A DNA stretch of 64,000 nucleotides from Bittarella massiliensis (ex Durand et al. 2017) (GTDB lineage: Bacteria; Bacillota; Clostridia; Oscillospirales; Ruminococcaceae): positions 1-64,000 of the forward strand of contig NZ_JABFCL010000006.1 of assembly GCF_017566145.1 (NCBI RefSeq). Reading direction: 5' to 3'. The notes beneath the pieces are model-generated. The model saw nothing but the letters and a program-made list of their open reading frames with translations. It ran no database searches and was not told where the DNA came from. This document shows positions 1-8,049 of the stretch, one piece after another (within the stretch, counting starts at the first letter, position 1; every line of letters starts with the position of its first letter). Made by a program: the position numbers and the translations under genes.

Positions 1-34
1 TCGCCCACTTAAAGTGGGCGAAAGGCAGATGTCG

Positions 35-65
35 AAACTTCGTGGGATGGGGACCCACGAAGTTT
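35..65. terminator. hairpin just after kdpE
   Basis: A 12-base-pair perfect stem (left arm 35-46, right arm 54-65, 7-base loop) touches the kdpE stop codon. A second short palindrome lies at 1-21 (arms TCGCCCAC and GTGGGCGA). On the minus strand no long T run follows the stem, so termination of kdpDE here is likely but not certain; on the plus strand TTTTATT follows. Confidence 0.5.
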
Positions 66-754
66 TATTCGTCCACGAACCGGTACCCTACCCCCACCTC
101 GGTGAGGATGTAGTGGGGGTGGGCGGTGTCCTCCTCGATCTTGCGGCGGATGTTGGCCATAAACACCCGCAGGGACTGGGAGTCCTCGGCGCCGGAGTAA
201 CCCCAGATTTCCTTGAGAATAAAGCTGTGGGTCAACACCTTTCCCCGGTGCTCGATGAGCAGCAGCAACAGCTTGTACTCGATGGGGGTCAGGTGCACTT
301 CCTCTCCGTTTACTCGCACCTGCCGCCGGCCAAAATCCACCGTCAGGCCACCGGTGGAAAAAACCTCTTCCTGGGGCAGGGCGGCGGGCGGGGTGCGCAG
401 TGCCACCCGCACCCGCGCCAGCAGTTCGCCGATGGAGAAGGGTTTTGTCACATAGTCGTTGGCCCCGCCATCCAGGGCCTGCACCTTCTCCCGCTCCTGG
501 GTGCGGGCGGAGACCACGATCACCGGCACCTGCGAAAAGGAGCGGATCTGGCGCAGCACCTCCAACCCGTCCAGGTCGGGCAGCCCCAAGTCCAGGAGCA
601 CCAGGTCGGGCGGGTCGTTCATCACCTGCCCGATCCCCTCGATCCCGGTGGCGACCACCTGAATGTCATAGCCGCTGGTGCGCAGGGAGATGGAGAGGAA
701 GTTCGAGATGCTCTTGTCGTCCTCGACAATCAAAATACGGCGCTCTGCAAGCAT
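65..754 (-). CDS. kdpE: KdpE-like OmpR-family response regulator
   Basis: Response regulator of 229 residues. The receiver domain (about 1-120) shows the acidic pocket at E11-D13, the phospho-acceptor D55 and the conserved K104 in TKPF. A winged-helix DNA-binding domain of OmpR type follows (about 125-227). The start at 754 is chosen because GAGGAGGAG lies just upstream; the frame before it is inside kdpD. It overlaps the end of kdpD by 25 bases, so the pair is one operon. It probably receives phosphate from that kinase and controls potassium-uptake genes; no kdpFABC pump genes are in the window, so the target is inferred from family resemblance. Confidence 0.88.
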   Translation of the reverse strand: MLAERRILIVEDDKSISNFLSISLRTSGYDIQVVATGIEGIGQVMNDPPDLVLLDLGLPDLDGLEVLRQIRSFSQVPVIVVSARTQEREKVQALDGGANDYVTKPFSIGELLARVRVALRTPPAALPQEEVFSTGGLTVDFGRRQVRVNGEEVHLTPIEYKLLLLLIEHRGKVLTHSFILKEIWGYSGAEDSQSLRVFMANIRRKIEEDTAHPHYILTEVGVGYRFVDE

Positions 755-2277
755 TTTTTCTCCTCCTCGCTCTTCTCCAGCGGCAGCCAAAAGCGAAAGG
801 TAGCGCCGCCGATGTCGTTGTTCTCCGCCTCGATCTCCCCGCCGTGGGCCTGTACAATGGACTGGCAGATGGAGAGTCCCAGGCCGATCCCCCGCCGGCT
901 GTCCCCCGGCGAGGTGACAAAGCTGTCAAAGAGATGGGGCAGCAGTTCCGGGGCGATGCCCCCGCCGTCGTCGATCACCTCAAAGACCACCCTCTCCCCC
1001 TCCCCGCGCACGGCCAGACGGATGGCGGCACTGTCGGGGGTGTGGGACACGGCATTGCCCAGCAGGTTGACCAGCACCTGCACCATCAACTTGCCGTCCA
1101 TGGGCGCAAGCAGCAGTTTTTCGGGCAATGAGACCGCCACCGGGCGGGCATGGGGCAACCTCGCCAGGCGGGCGGTGGCTTCGGCCACCACGTCGTCCAC
1201 CACCTCGTTTTTCACCTGCAGCGCCAGCTTGCCATCCTGAATGCGGGTCATGTTGAGCAGGTTTTCCACCATGCTCTCCAGCCAGGCCACGTCGCCGGAA
1301 ATGTCGCCCAGCAGCTTCATGGCCGTCTCCCGGTCCAGCTGGTCGTAACTGTGGCGCAAAAACTCGGCCGAGCCGCCGATGCCGGTGAGGGGGGTGCGCA
1401 GGTCGTGGGAGACCGCCCGCAACAGGTTGTTGCGCAGCTTCTCCTTTTCAATTTCCACCTGGTTGCGCTGTTGCAGGGCGTAGAGTTGCTCCCGCTCCAC
1501 CGCCAGGGCCAGCTGGCTGATCACCGTGTCAATAAAGAGGGTTTCCTCCTCCCCCAAGGGGGCGTTTCCGCAGTACACCTCCACCACGCCCAGGGGGCGG
1601 CTGCCGCTCTTAAAGGGGGCGTAGCGCCACTGGGAGATGGCGAAATTCTCGGTTCCGCATCCGCAGGGCTCCCCCTCCTTTAAACACCATTTGGCCAAGG
1701 TGTCATCCCCCACCTCCACCCCGTCCAGGTAGTGTCCGGGCAGGTAGTAGGGCTGGGAGAGGCCCTCGCCCTCCTCGATGAGATAGACCACGCACCGCCG
1801 CTGCACCCCTTCGTAGATGCTGGCGATACCGTGGCAGACCACCTCTTGTAGCCCCGAGAGGTTGAGGAAGCTGCGGCTGATCTCGTAAAGGCGCTGGGTC
1901 TGATTCTCCTTTTTTCGGGCCAGCTGGGCGTGTCTTTGCAACTGCGAGGTGAGGCTGGCGGCGATGAGGGAGACCAGCAAAAAGAGGATGAGGGTGACAA
2001 TATAGCTGGGATCGGCAATGCGAAAGGTCAGCCGCGGCTGGGTGAAGAGGAAATTGAAGGCAAACACGCAGACCAGCGAGGCCATGATCCCCCAGAAAAA
2101 GACGCCTGTCTCCACCACGATCACCAGAACCCCGGTGAGGTAGACCATGGTGATGTTCTCCTGGCGGATGCCAATGCGGTCGAAGAGGACAGCCACAGCG
2201 GTGCAGACAAGCAGGATCAAAACCGTCTGCCCCAGATGGAGCAGGCGGGTCTTTGCGCGGGATCGGTCAGGGCCCAT
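730..2277 (-). CDS. kdpD: short KdpD-like sensor histidine kinase
   Basis: Membrane sensor kinase of 515 residues. Four membrane helices lie at about 13-110 (DUF4118-type KdpD membrane module), then a GAF-like region (about 140-265), then the HisKA domain with the phospho-accepting H291 in SHDLRTPL, and an ATPase domain with N (LLGNAVSH), DDGGGI and GIGLGLSI boxes. It lacks the roughly 400-residue cytoplasmic N-terminal KdpD/Usp part of the Escherichia coli protein. Start 2277 has AAGGAGG at good spacing; the open frame runs further upstream to 2532 but has no ribosome site and overlaps the divergent gene. Downstream kdpE overlaps by 25 bases. Confidence 0.85.
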   Translation of the reverse strand: MGPDRSRAKTRLLHLGQTVLILLVCTAVAVLFDRIGIRQENITMVYLTGVLVIVVETGVFFWGIMASLVCVFAFNFLFTQPRLTFRIADPSYIVTLILFLLVSLIAASLTSQLQRHAQLARKKENQTQRLYEISRSFLNLSGLQEVVCHGIASIYEGVQRRCVVYLIEEGEGLSQPYYLPGHYLDGVEVGDDTLAKWCLKEGEPCGCGTENFAISQWRYAPFKSGSRPLGVVEVYCGNAPLGEEETLFIDTVISQLALAVEREQLYALQQRNQVEIEKEKLRNNLLRAVSHDLRTPLTGIGGSAEFLRHSYDQLDRETAMKLLGDISGDVAWLESMVENLLNMTRIQDGKLALQVKNEVVDDVVAEATARLARLPHARPVAVSLPEKLLLAPMDGKLMVQVLVNLLGNAVSHTPDSAAIRLAVRGEGERVVFEVIDDGGGIAPELLPHLFDSFVTSPGDSRRGIGLGLSICQSIVQAHGGEIEAENNDIGGATFRFWLPLEKSEEEKKCLQSAVF

Positions 2278-2320
2278 AACAGCCTCCTTTTTGTCGGGAA
2301 AAGAAGAATTTTGTAACAGC

Positions 2321-2394
2321 AGTATAGCATATTCGCGCGCAAAAAGAAAAGCGCCGCCCGGCCGATTGCGCAAACGGGCAAAATGCGCTATACT
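2321..2394. promoter_or_regulatory. divergent promoter region kdpD / 2444 gene
   Basis: On the plus strand TTGCGC (2366-2371), a 17-base spacer and TATACT (2389-2394) make a good sigma-A promoter for the gene at 2444. On the minus strand a TATACT box (complement of 2321-2326) sits about 45 bases before the kdpD start; its -35 box is poor. Confidence 0.6.
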
Positions 2395-2443
2395 GAAAAC
2401 CAGTATTGAGCGAAATGCGATAAAGGACGGTTTGACAGAGAGA

Positions 2444-2968
2444 ATGGACAAAAAGCAGAGACACGCCACCCTGATCCTGGTGGGGATCCTGACCATCGCC
2501 TGCGCCCTGTTGGTTTTGGTGCGCTGCGACACCGGCTACAAAAACGACGTGAAGGACGGGGCCTTTATCCTCACCGCCAAGCAGGTCACCGACACCTTCA
2601 ACGCCAAGGCCGCAGACAAGTTTCCCAACTTCAAGGCCGCTGGAGACGCCACCTATACGGGGGAGGAGATGACCCTGGCCTACACCGCCGAGAAGGAGGG
2701 GGGCGTGGTCTCGTCTGTCTCCCTGACCGGCAAACTCGACAGCGAGGAGCACATGAAAAACTTTTCCGGATGCGCCGGCATCCTGATGGTGGTGATGGAC
2801 AACAACCTGCGAGAGGAGGAACTCGGCACCCTCATTGAAGAACTGGCCTTTGCCAAAGCCGCGACCGGCGACGAGGAGATCCACACCCAATACCAGTACA
2901 ACCAGCGCCTCTACCGCTTTGACCGCACCGGCGACAGCGCCGCCTTCACCGTCACAGCTCAGAAGTAA
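2444..2968 (+). CDS. membrane-anchored hypothetical protein
   Basis: A 174-residue protein I do not recognise. One hydrophobic segment near the N-terminus (about 9-26, ILVGILTIACALLVLV) is followed by RCDTG, so it is either an N-terminal membrane anchor or an atypical lipoprotein signal (R before the Cys is unusual). The rest is a soluble, acidic domain rich in T, A, E and K, presumably outside the cell. ATG 2444 is preferred because the hydrophobic segment follows directly; the ribosome site (GACAGAGAG) is weak. It has its own promoter and a strong terminator, so it is monocistronic. Confidence 0.65.
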   Translation: MDKKQRHATLILVGILTIACALLVLVRCDTGYKNDVKDGAFILTAKQVTDTFNAKAADKFPNFKAAGDATYTGEEMTLAYTAEKEGGVVSSVSLTGKLDSEEHMKNFSGCAGILMVVMDNNLREEELGTLIEELAFAKAATGDEEIHTQYQYNQRLYRFDRTGDSAAFTVTAQK

Positions 2969-2997
2969 AAAAAGAGGAGCAGCGCTCCTCTTTTTTC
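2967..2997 (+). terminator. intrinsic terminator
   Basis: GAGGAGC (2974-2980), AGC loop, GCTCCTC (2984-2990), flanked by an A run on the left and six T on the right. It starts at the stop codon of the 2444 gene and is nearly symmetric. Confidence 0.9.
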
Positions 2998-3034
2998 ATG
3001 GGAACAGCCGTGGCCCCACTCTGCCAGGGAGGGA

Positions 3035-3064
3035 TTGTGCCGTCCGGCGGGGCTGTGGTATAAT
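3035..3064 (+). promoter_or_regulatory. pyrE promoter
   Basis: TTGTGC (3035-3040), an 18-base spacer and a perfect TATAAT (3059-3064), about 75 bases before pyrE. I saw no clear PyrR-binding motif in the short leader. Confidence 0.7.
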
Positions 3065-3139
3065 TGGGCACAGTAAAGATTGCCCGCGCCGCCGGGCAGT
3101 TCCCGCACCGGGGCTGTCCGGCGCGCCGGCGACAGGAGG

Positions 3140-3820
3140 ATGTTTGAAGAGATGACCTACAAAGAGGAATTTATCGAATTTATGGTTCGCTCCGGGGTGC
3201 TCACCTTTGGCGATTTCACCACCAAGAGTGGCCGCAAAACCCCCTATTTCATCAACACCGGCAACTACAAGACCGGCTATCAGGCCTCCAAACTGGGGCA
3301 GTTCTACGCCGCCTGCCTGCACGACAACCTGGGCGACCAGGTGGACGCCCTCTTCGGTCCCGCCTATAAGGGCATCCCCCTGGCGGTATCCTGCTCCATC
3401 GCCCTCTACGAGCAGTACGGGCAGGACGTGAACTACTGCTTCAACCGCAAGGAGGCCAAAGACCACGGCGAGGGCGGCACCATGGTGGGCTACAAGCTGC
3501 AAGACGGCGACCGGGTCGCCATCATCGAGGACGTCATCACCGCCGGCACCGCCATCCGCGAGTGCTTGCCGGTGCTGCAGGGCGCCGCCAAGGTGGACAT
3601 TCGCGCCCTCGTCATCTCGGTGGACCGGATGGAAAAGGGCACCGGCGACAAGTCCGCCATTCAGGAGGTAAAGGAGCAGTACGGGATCGACGCCTACCCC
3701 ATCGTCACCGTGCGGGAGATCATCTCCTACCTGCACGGCCGGGAAGTCGACGGCAAGGTCTATATCGACGACGAGATGAAGGCCCGAATGGAAGCCTATC
3801 TGGAAAAATACGGGATCTGA
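3140..3820 (+). CDS. pyrE: orotate phosphoribosyltransferase
   Basis: PyrE joins orotate and PRPP to give OMP in de novo pyrimidine synthesis. The 226-residue protein carries the family opening EEFIEFMVRSGVLTFGDF, GRKTPYFINTGNY and the PRPP-binding motif VAIIEDVITAGTAIRE, and is of normal length. The start is uncertain between ATG 3140, directly behind ACAGGAGG (very tight spacing), and ATG 3152, 12 bases after it; both leave the domain intact. It stands alone with its own promoter and terminator, with no other pyr gene nearby. Confidence 0.93.
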   Translation: MFEEMTYKEEFIEFMVRSGVLTFGDFTTKSGRKTPYFINTGNYKTGYQASKLGQFYAACLHDNLGDQVDALFGPAYKGIPLAVSCSIALYEQYGQDVNYCFNRKEAKDHGEGGTMVGYKLQDGDRVAIIEDVITAGTAIRECLPVLQGAAKVDIRALVISVDRMEKGTGDKSAIQEVKEQYGIDAYPIVTVREIISYLHGREVDGKVYIDDEMKARMEAYLEKYGI

Positions 3821-3841
3821 CCGGCCGGAGGCCGGAACTGG

Positions 3842-3874
3842 GAGCTGCGCCAAAGGGTGTGGCTCTCTTTTTTT
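3842..3874 (+). terminator. pyrE terminator
   Basis: GAGCTGCGCC and GGTGTGGCTC pair over ten positions including G-U pairs, with a four-base loop, and are followed by a T run. A smaller GGCCGG hairpin lies just before. Confidence 0.75.
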
Positions 3875-3937
3875 GCCGCCGCACCGAACAAGCTCCCCCG
3901 CTCGCCAAAGCACACTCTCCCCCTCCCGTCTTCTTTC

Positions 3938-3966
3938 TTTACTTTGTTAAAAAAGGGTGGTAAAAT
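3938..3966 (+). promoter_or_regulatory. promoter of the GGDEF/EAL gene
   Basis: TTTACT (3938-3943), 17-base spacer, TAAAAT (3961-3966). Two small stem-loops with CAAA-type loops follow in the leader (about 3984-4016): GGTG-CAAA-CACC and CCTG-CAAAA-CAGG. They do not match a c-di-GMP riboswitch that I know. Confidence 0.65.
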
Positions 3967-4064
3967 GAAATGCAGATAAGCGGTGCAAACACCGGCAATA
4001 CCTGCAAAACAGGTCTCTTACCGGGTCGTATTTCCACCCCATTTTGAAAGGTGGCGGCTCATCT

Positions 4065-5561
4065 GTGAAGCGCATCTCCGACAATCGGTTCATCCTCCTC
4101 TCTGCCCTGTTTTGTGCAGGGCTCTTCGCCCTCCTGTGGGGAACCGGTGCGGTTCTCTCTCCCCAGGCATTCTCTCCGCTCAACTTGCTGCTGCTCTTTC
4201 TGGGGGCTTTCTTGGCCGTCTTGGTGGCGGTCTTTCTCTTTCGCCAGCGCTTCAACCACCACCTCTACCGGCTGGCCTATGTCGACTTGCTGACAGGGCT
4301 CGCCAACCCCAACTACTTTGAGGAGGAGGGCAGTCGCCGGCGGCGCTCTGCCACCCCCCACAGCCTCTGCGTCGTCTCCGTCGACATCAGCCATTTCAGC
4401 ACCGTCAACGACAGCTACGGCCGGCAGATGGGAGACGACATCATCCGGCAAGTATCCAGGGCCCTGCGGGAAACCTTTGTCGAGGGGGCGCTGCTGGCCC
4501 GGGTCAAGGCCGATCACTTTTTGCTGCTGCTCCCCTTTTCCTGCGAGGAAGAGACCCGCGCCACTCTGCTGGAATTCGCCGCCCAAAACAGCGATTACTC
4601 GGCCGCCAGCCACCACATCAAACTGCGCTTCAATTTCGGAATCGCCGAGATCGGCGACAGCCAGCTCCCCTTCACCGCCTTTATTGACGCGGCGGAGATC
4701 GCCCGCCGCGAGACCCGCATCCGCCCCGAACCGATTCTCTTCTTCTCCGGCGAGCTGGAAGAGCGGCTGCGACAAAACAGGGAGATGGAAGACCAGATGG
4801 AGCAAGCCCTGGCAGAGGGGGAATTTGTGGCCTATTACCAGCCCAAATTCAACATGGCCACCGGCAAGATCTGCGGGGCGGAGGCCCTGGTTCGCTGGCA
4901 GCGGGGCCCTTCTCTCCTCTATTACCCCGACGAGTTCATCCCCCTGTTCGAGCGAAACGGCTTCATCACCGAGGTGGACTTCTGCGTGCTCGATCAGGCC
5001 TGCGCCCTGCTGCGCCGCCGGCTGGACAGCAGCCTTCCCGTCCTCCCCATCTCTGTCAACCAGTCCCGCCTCCACCTGCAGGAGGAGGGGTATATACAGC
5101 GGTTGACAGAGATGGTCAAGCGCCACCGGGTCCCTCCTGACCTCATTGAATTGGAACTCACCGAGACCGCCTTCAACGGGTTGGAGCGCCTTGACGAACT
5201 GGCAAAACAGCTCAAAGAGATCGGCTTTCTCCTCTCTCTCGACGACTTTGGCTCCGGCTACTCCTCCCTCTCCCTGCTGGGGGGATTTCCGCTGGACACC
5301 ATCAAACTCGACCGCACCTTTATGGACAAGGCCCTCTCCTCCCCCCGCTCCCAGACCATTGTCCAAAAGGTGGTGGAGCTGGCCCACGAGACGGGAATTT
5401 TGGTCATCTGCGAGGGGGTGGAACTGCCGGAACAGGCCCGCTTTCTCCTGCAGATCGGCTGCCAGCACGCCCAGGGCTATCTCTACGCCCGCCCCATGTC
5501 GGCAGATGCGTTTGAAACGCTCTGCCGGCAAAACGCAGCCGTCCCCGCCACAGGCAGATAA
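4065..5561 (+). CDS. membrane GGDEF(degenerate)-EAL cyclic-di-GMP phosphodiesterase
   Basis: A 498-residue signalling protein. Two membrane helices lie in the first 55 residues. A GGDEF-type domain follows (YVDLLTGLANPNYF, GRQMGDDI), but the catalytic GGDEF loop reads KADHF, so cyclase activity is unlikely. The C-terminal EAL domain keeps AEALVRW (about residue 270), the E of ELELTETAF, DDFGSGY (about 392), KLD and EGVE, so it should cleave cyclic di-GMP. GTG 4065 is chosen because GAAAGGTGG precedes it; a TTG at 4044 in frame has no ribosome site. Confidence 0.87.
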   Translation: MKRISDNRFILLSALFCAGLFALLWGTGAVLSPQAFSPLNLLLLFLGAFLAVLVAVFLFRQRFNHHLYRLAYVDLLTGLANPNYFEEEGSRRRRSATPHSLCVVSVDISHFSTVNDSYGRQMGDDIIRQVSRALRETFVEGALLARVKADHFLLLLPFSCEEETRATLLEFAAQNSDYSAASHHIKLRFNFGIAEIGDSQLPFTAFIDAAEIARRETRIRPEPILFFSGELEERLRQNREMEDQMEQALAEGEFVAYYQPKFNMATGKICGAEALVRWQRGPSLLYYPDEFIPLFERNGFITEVDFCVLDQACALLRRRLDSSLPVLPISVNQSRLHLQEEGYIQRLTEMVKRHRVPPDLIELELTETAFNGLERLDELAKQLKEIGFLLSLDDFGSGYSSLSLLGGFPLDTIKLDRTFMDKALSSPRSQTIVQKVVELAHETGILVICEGVELPEQARFLLQIGCQHAQGYLYARPMSADAFETLCRQNAAVPATGR

Positions 5562-5599
5562 AAAGGCCCGGCCTCTCACAGGGAGGCCAGGCCTTTTTT
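5560..5599. terminator. bidirectional terminator between convergent genes
   Basis: AAAAGGCCCGGCCTC and GGAGGCCAGGCCTTTT pair with one mismatch around a short loop, with A and T runs on the two sides. It serves the EAL gene and the small minus-strand gene at 5603-5803. Confidence 0.88.
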
Positions 5600-5602
5600 G
5601 GG

Positions 5603-5803
5603 TTACAGCAACTTTTGCAGGTCCTCGCTCAGGTGGCGCATGTGGGTGATTTCAAACTCCACCGTGCTCTTGAGCATTCCGTTGTAGAGATTTCCCTCTT
5701 TGGCGGGCTGCCGGTCCTCTGCATACAGCCGGTCAAGCCCCTCTTCCAGTGTGGCAATCTGCTCGTCCATATAGGTTTTTACCTTTTTCTTGGCATCGCT
5801 CAT
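5603..5803 (-). CDS. small charged hypothetical protein
   Basis: A 66-residue soluble protein, mostly helical and probably coiled-coil, rich in K, E, D and L (starts MSDAKKKVKTYMDEQ, ends HLSEDLQKLL). I do not recognise its family. The start at 5803 has GGGAGGG upstream; an in-frame ATG at 5857 lacks one. It is convergent with the EAL gene, and the shared terminator begins just past its stop codon. Confidence 0.55.
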   Translation of the reverse strand: MSDAKKKVKTYMDEQIATLEEGLDRLYAEDRQPAKEGNLYNGMLKSTVEFEITHMRHLSEDLQKLL

Positions 5804-6081
5804 CCTGTGTCCCTCCCTGGTTTTGGGTGGGCGGCCGCCGAAAACAGCCGCCTTCACCCTTCACTTTTCCCCGCCGCCGGGCAGATATGCGCCACCTGCC
5901 GCTCTTTGCCCTTTTGCTGCAAAAAACACAGCGATTTTGTGGCGTTTGCCAAAACCGCAGTCTGTTCACAAAAATTGCGAAAACTGCGCACAGGCCGGAC
6001 ATAAAGTGCCTTTACAATGAAAATAGAGGGGGAAATGGGCTTTTAGACCCTTCAATCCCACCCACAAAGGGGGAACGACCT

Positions 6082-7686
6082 GTGAAATTGACATTTTACG
6101 GCGCTGCACACGAGGTCACCGGCAGTTGCCACTGCATCGAGGTGGGGAACACCCGCCTGCTCGTCGACTGCGGCTTGCAGCAAGGGCGTGACGAAAAGGA
6201 CAACCAGCAGCTCCCCTTCGCCGCCGCCAGCATTGACGCGGTGCTGGTCACCCACGCCCACATCGACCACTCCGGCCGGCTGCCCCTGCTGGTAAAGGAC
6301 GGCTTTCAGGGCAAAATTTACGCCATCGACGCCACCTGTCGCCTCCTCTCCATCATGCTGCGCGACAGCGCCCACATCCAGGAGGTGGACACCCAGTGGG
6401 AAAACCGCAAGCGCGGCCGCTCTGGCGACGAGGGGGTGGAGCCCCTCTACACCGTGCAGGATGCAGAGCGTGTCTTGCCCCTGCTGACCCCCTGCCGCTA
6501 CGGCGAGTTCGTGGAAATCGCCGACGGGGTGCGGGCCCGGTTCCAGGACGCGGGGCATCTGCTAGGCTCCTCCTCCATCGAGTTGTGGGTGCGGGAGGGA
6601 CAGGTGGAAAAAAAGCTGGTTTTCTCCGGCGACATCGGCAACACCGACCAGCCCATCATCCGCGATCCCCAATTCCTCACCCAGGCGGATTATGTGGTGA
6701 TGGAGAGCACTTATGGCGACCGACTGCACGCGCCCTCCAGCGACTACGTGGCCGAACTGGCCGACATCCTCAACCAGACCTTTGCCAAGGGGGGAAATGT
6801 AATCATCCCCTCCTTTGCCGTGGGGCGCACCCAGGAACTGCTCTACTTCCTGCGGGAGATCAAAGAACGGCGTCTGGTGGGGGCCGACCCCCACTTCCCC
6901 GTCTATGTGGACAGCCCCCTCGCCACCGAGGCCACCCGCATCTACAGCAGCGACCTGCTGCCCTATGCCGACGAGGACACCCTAAAGTTGCTTCATCTAG
7001 GGGACGCCCCACTGGAATTCGCTGGGATGCAGATGTGCGAGAGCAGCGAGGAGTCCAAGGCCCTCAACGCCGACCCCACCCCCAAGGTCATCCTCTCGGC
7101 CAGCGGAATGTGCGAGGCTGGGCGGATTCGCCACCACCTCAAACACAACCTCTGGCGGCCTGAGTGCACAGTGGTCTTTGTGGGGTACCAGGCCGAAGGA
7201 ACCCTGGGGCGCGCCCTGTTGGAGGGCGCCCAGCAGGTCAAGCTCTTCGGCGAGGAAATCGCCGTCAAGGCCCGCATCGTCAACTTTCCCGGCCTCTCGG
7301 CGCACGCCGACAAAAACGGCCTGCTGCGCTGGATCGGCGCCTTTTCCCCCGCCCCGGCCCACATCTTTGTGGTCCACGGGGAAAACGGAGTCTGCCAGCA
7401 GTTTTGCACCGCGCTGGAGGCGCGGGGCTTCTCGGCCCACGCCCCCAACTTCAGCGAGGTGTACGATCTGGCCGCCGGACAGATCATCAGCGCAGGGGTG
7501 CCTTTTGAGCAGCTGCGCCCCAAAGGCGAGCGCAAAAACGGCACCTCCAACCAGGCCTTCGGCAAACTGCTGGCGGCTGGGACCCGCCTGCTGGACGTGA
7601 TCGCCCACAACCAGGGCGGCAGCAACAAGGACCTGGGCAAATTTCGAGATCAAATCATCGCCCTGTGCGAAAAGTGGGACCGCTGA
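6082..7686 (+). CDS. beta-CASP metallo-beta-lactamase, RNA-processing type
   Basis: A 534-residue protein of the CPSF/Ysh1-like exonuclease family (COG1236 type). The metallo-beta-lactamase core has HAHIDHSG (about 56-63) and GHLLGSSSI; the beta-CASP part has ESTYGDR, SFAVGRTQE and SASGMCEAGRIRHHL; near the end come GLSAHAD and VVHGENG. Members cut or trim RNA in the cytoplasm. GTG 6082 is preferred because AAAGGGGG precedes it and translation starts right at the first beta strand (KLTFYGAAHEVTGS); the open frame reaches further back without a ribosome site. Confidence 0.87.
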   Translation: MKLTFYGAAHEVTGSCHCIEVGNTRLLVDCGLQQGRDEKDNQQLPFAAASIDAVLVTHAHIDHSGRLPLLVKDGFQGKIYAIDATCRLLSIMLRDSAHIQEVDTQWENRKRGRSGDEGVEPLYTVQDAERVLPLLTPCRYGEFVEIADGVRARFQDAGHLLGSSSIELWVREGQVEKKLVFSGDIGNTDQPIIRDPQFLTQADYVVMESTYGDRLHAPSSDYVAELADILNQTFAKGGNVIIPSFAVGRTQELLYFLREIKERRLVGADPHFPVYVDSPLATEATRIYSSDLLPYADEDTLKLLHLGDAPLEFAGMQMCESSEESKALNADPTPKVILSASGMCEAGRIRHHLKHNLWRPECTVVFVGYQAEGTLGRALLEGAQQVKLFGEEIAVKARIVNFPGLSAHADKNGLLRWIGAFSPAPAHIFVVHGENGVCQQFCTALEARGFSAHAPNFSEVYDLAAGQIISAGVPFEQLRPKGERKNGTSNQAFGKLLAAGTRLLDVIAHNQGGSNKDLGKFRDQIIALCEKWDR

Positions 7687-7717
7687 CCGGCCGCACAAAA
7701 AATCTCTCTTTTCCCGG

Positions 7718-7746
7718 TTGACGAACGGGAAAATCGGTGCTATAAT
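7718..7746 (+). promoter_or_regulatory. tRNA-Leu promoter
   Basis: TTGACG (7718-7723), a 17-base spacer and a perfect TATAAT (7741-7746), about 35 bases before the tRNA. Confidence 0.9.
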
Positions 7747-7780
7747 ACAACCTGTTAAACGGCTTACGGGCCGTTTACAT

Positions 7781-7867
7781 GCAGATGTGGTGGAACTGGC
7801 AGACACGCTACTTTGAGGGGGTAGTGGGCGTAAGCCTGTGTGGGTTCAAATCCCATCGTCTGCACCA
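7781..7867 (+). tRNA. tRNA-Leu (anticodon GAG)
   Basis: Acceptor arms GCAGATG and CGTCTGC pair over seven positions (one G-U); the CCA end is encoded. The anticodon stem CTACT/GGTAG holds loop TTGAGGG, giving anticodon GAG (reads CUC and CUU). A long variable arm typical of leucine tRNAs precedes the T arm GTGGG-TTCAAAT-CCCAT. Confidence 0.93.
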
Positions 7868-7872
7868 AAAGG

Positions 7873-7900
7873 CACTCGGTCAACGGCCGGGTGTTTTTTT
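7873..7900 (+). terminator. tRNA-Leu terminator
   Basis: CACTCGG (7873-7879) pairs with CCGGGTG (7887-7893), followed by seven T. Confidence 0.85.
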
Positions 7901-7959
7901 ATTTTCCGCCGCCCTCTCCCCCCAGCGCCGCCATTGCAGCCCATCTTTTTCCCCCTTTT

Positions 7960-7988
7960 TTGACAAGTCCCTGTCCTGTTGATACAAT
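7960..7988 (+). promoter_or_regulatory. promoter of the NERD gene
   Basis: TTGACA (7960-7965), 17-base spacer, TACAAT (7983-7988), about 60 bases before the start codon. Confidence 0.85.
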
Positions 7989-8049
7989 GGTGGTGTACTG
8001 TGTCAATGGCCGTGGACGCTTGTGTTCACAGCCACAGGGGGAGAAAAAC

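Noticed and set aside
3960..4064. Cyclic di-GMP riboswitch before the EAL gene
   Set aside because: Neither the class I nor class II core can be placed on this leader.
4059..5579. A 506-codon open frame on the minus strand
   Set aside because: Opposite the GGDEF/EAL gene, without motifs or ribosome site; a composition artefact.
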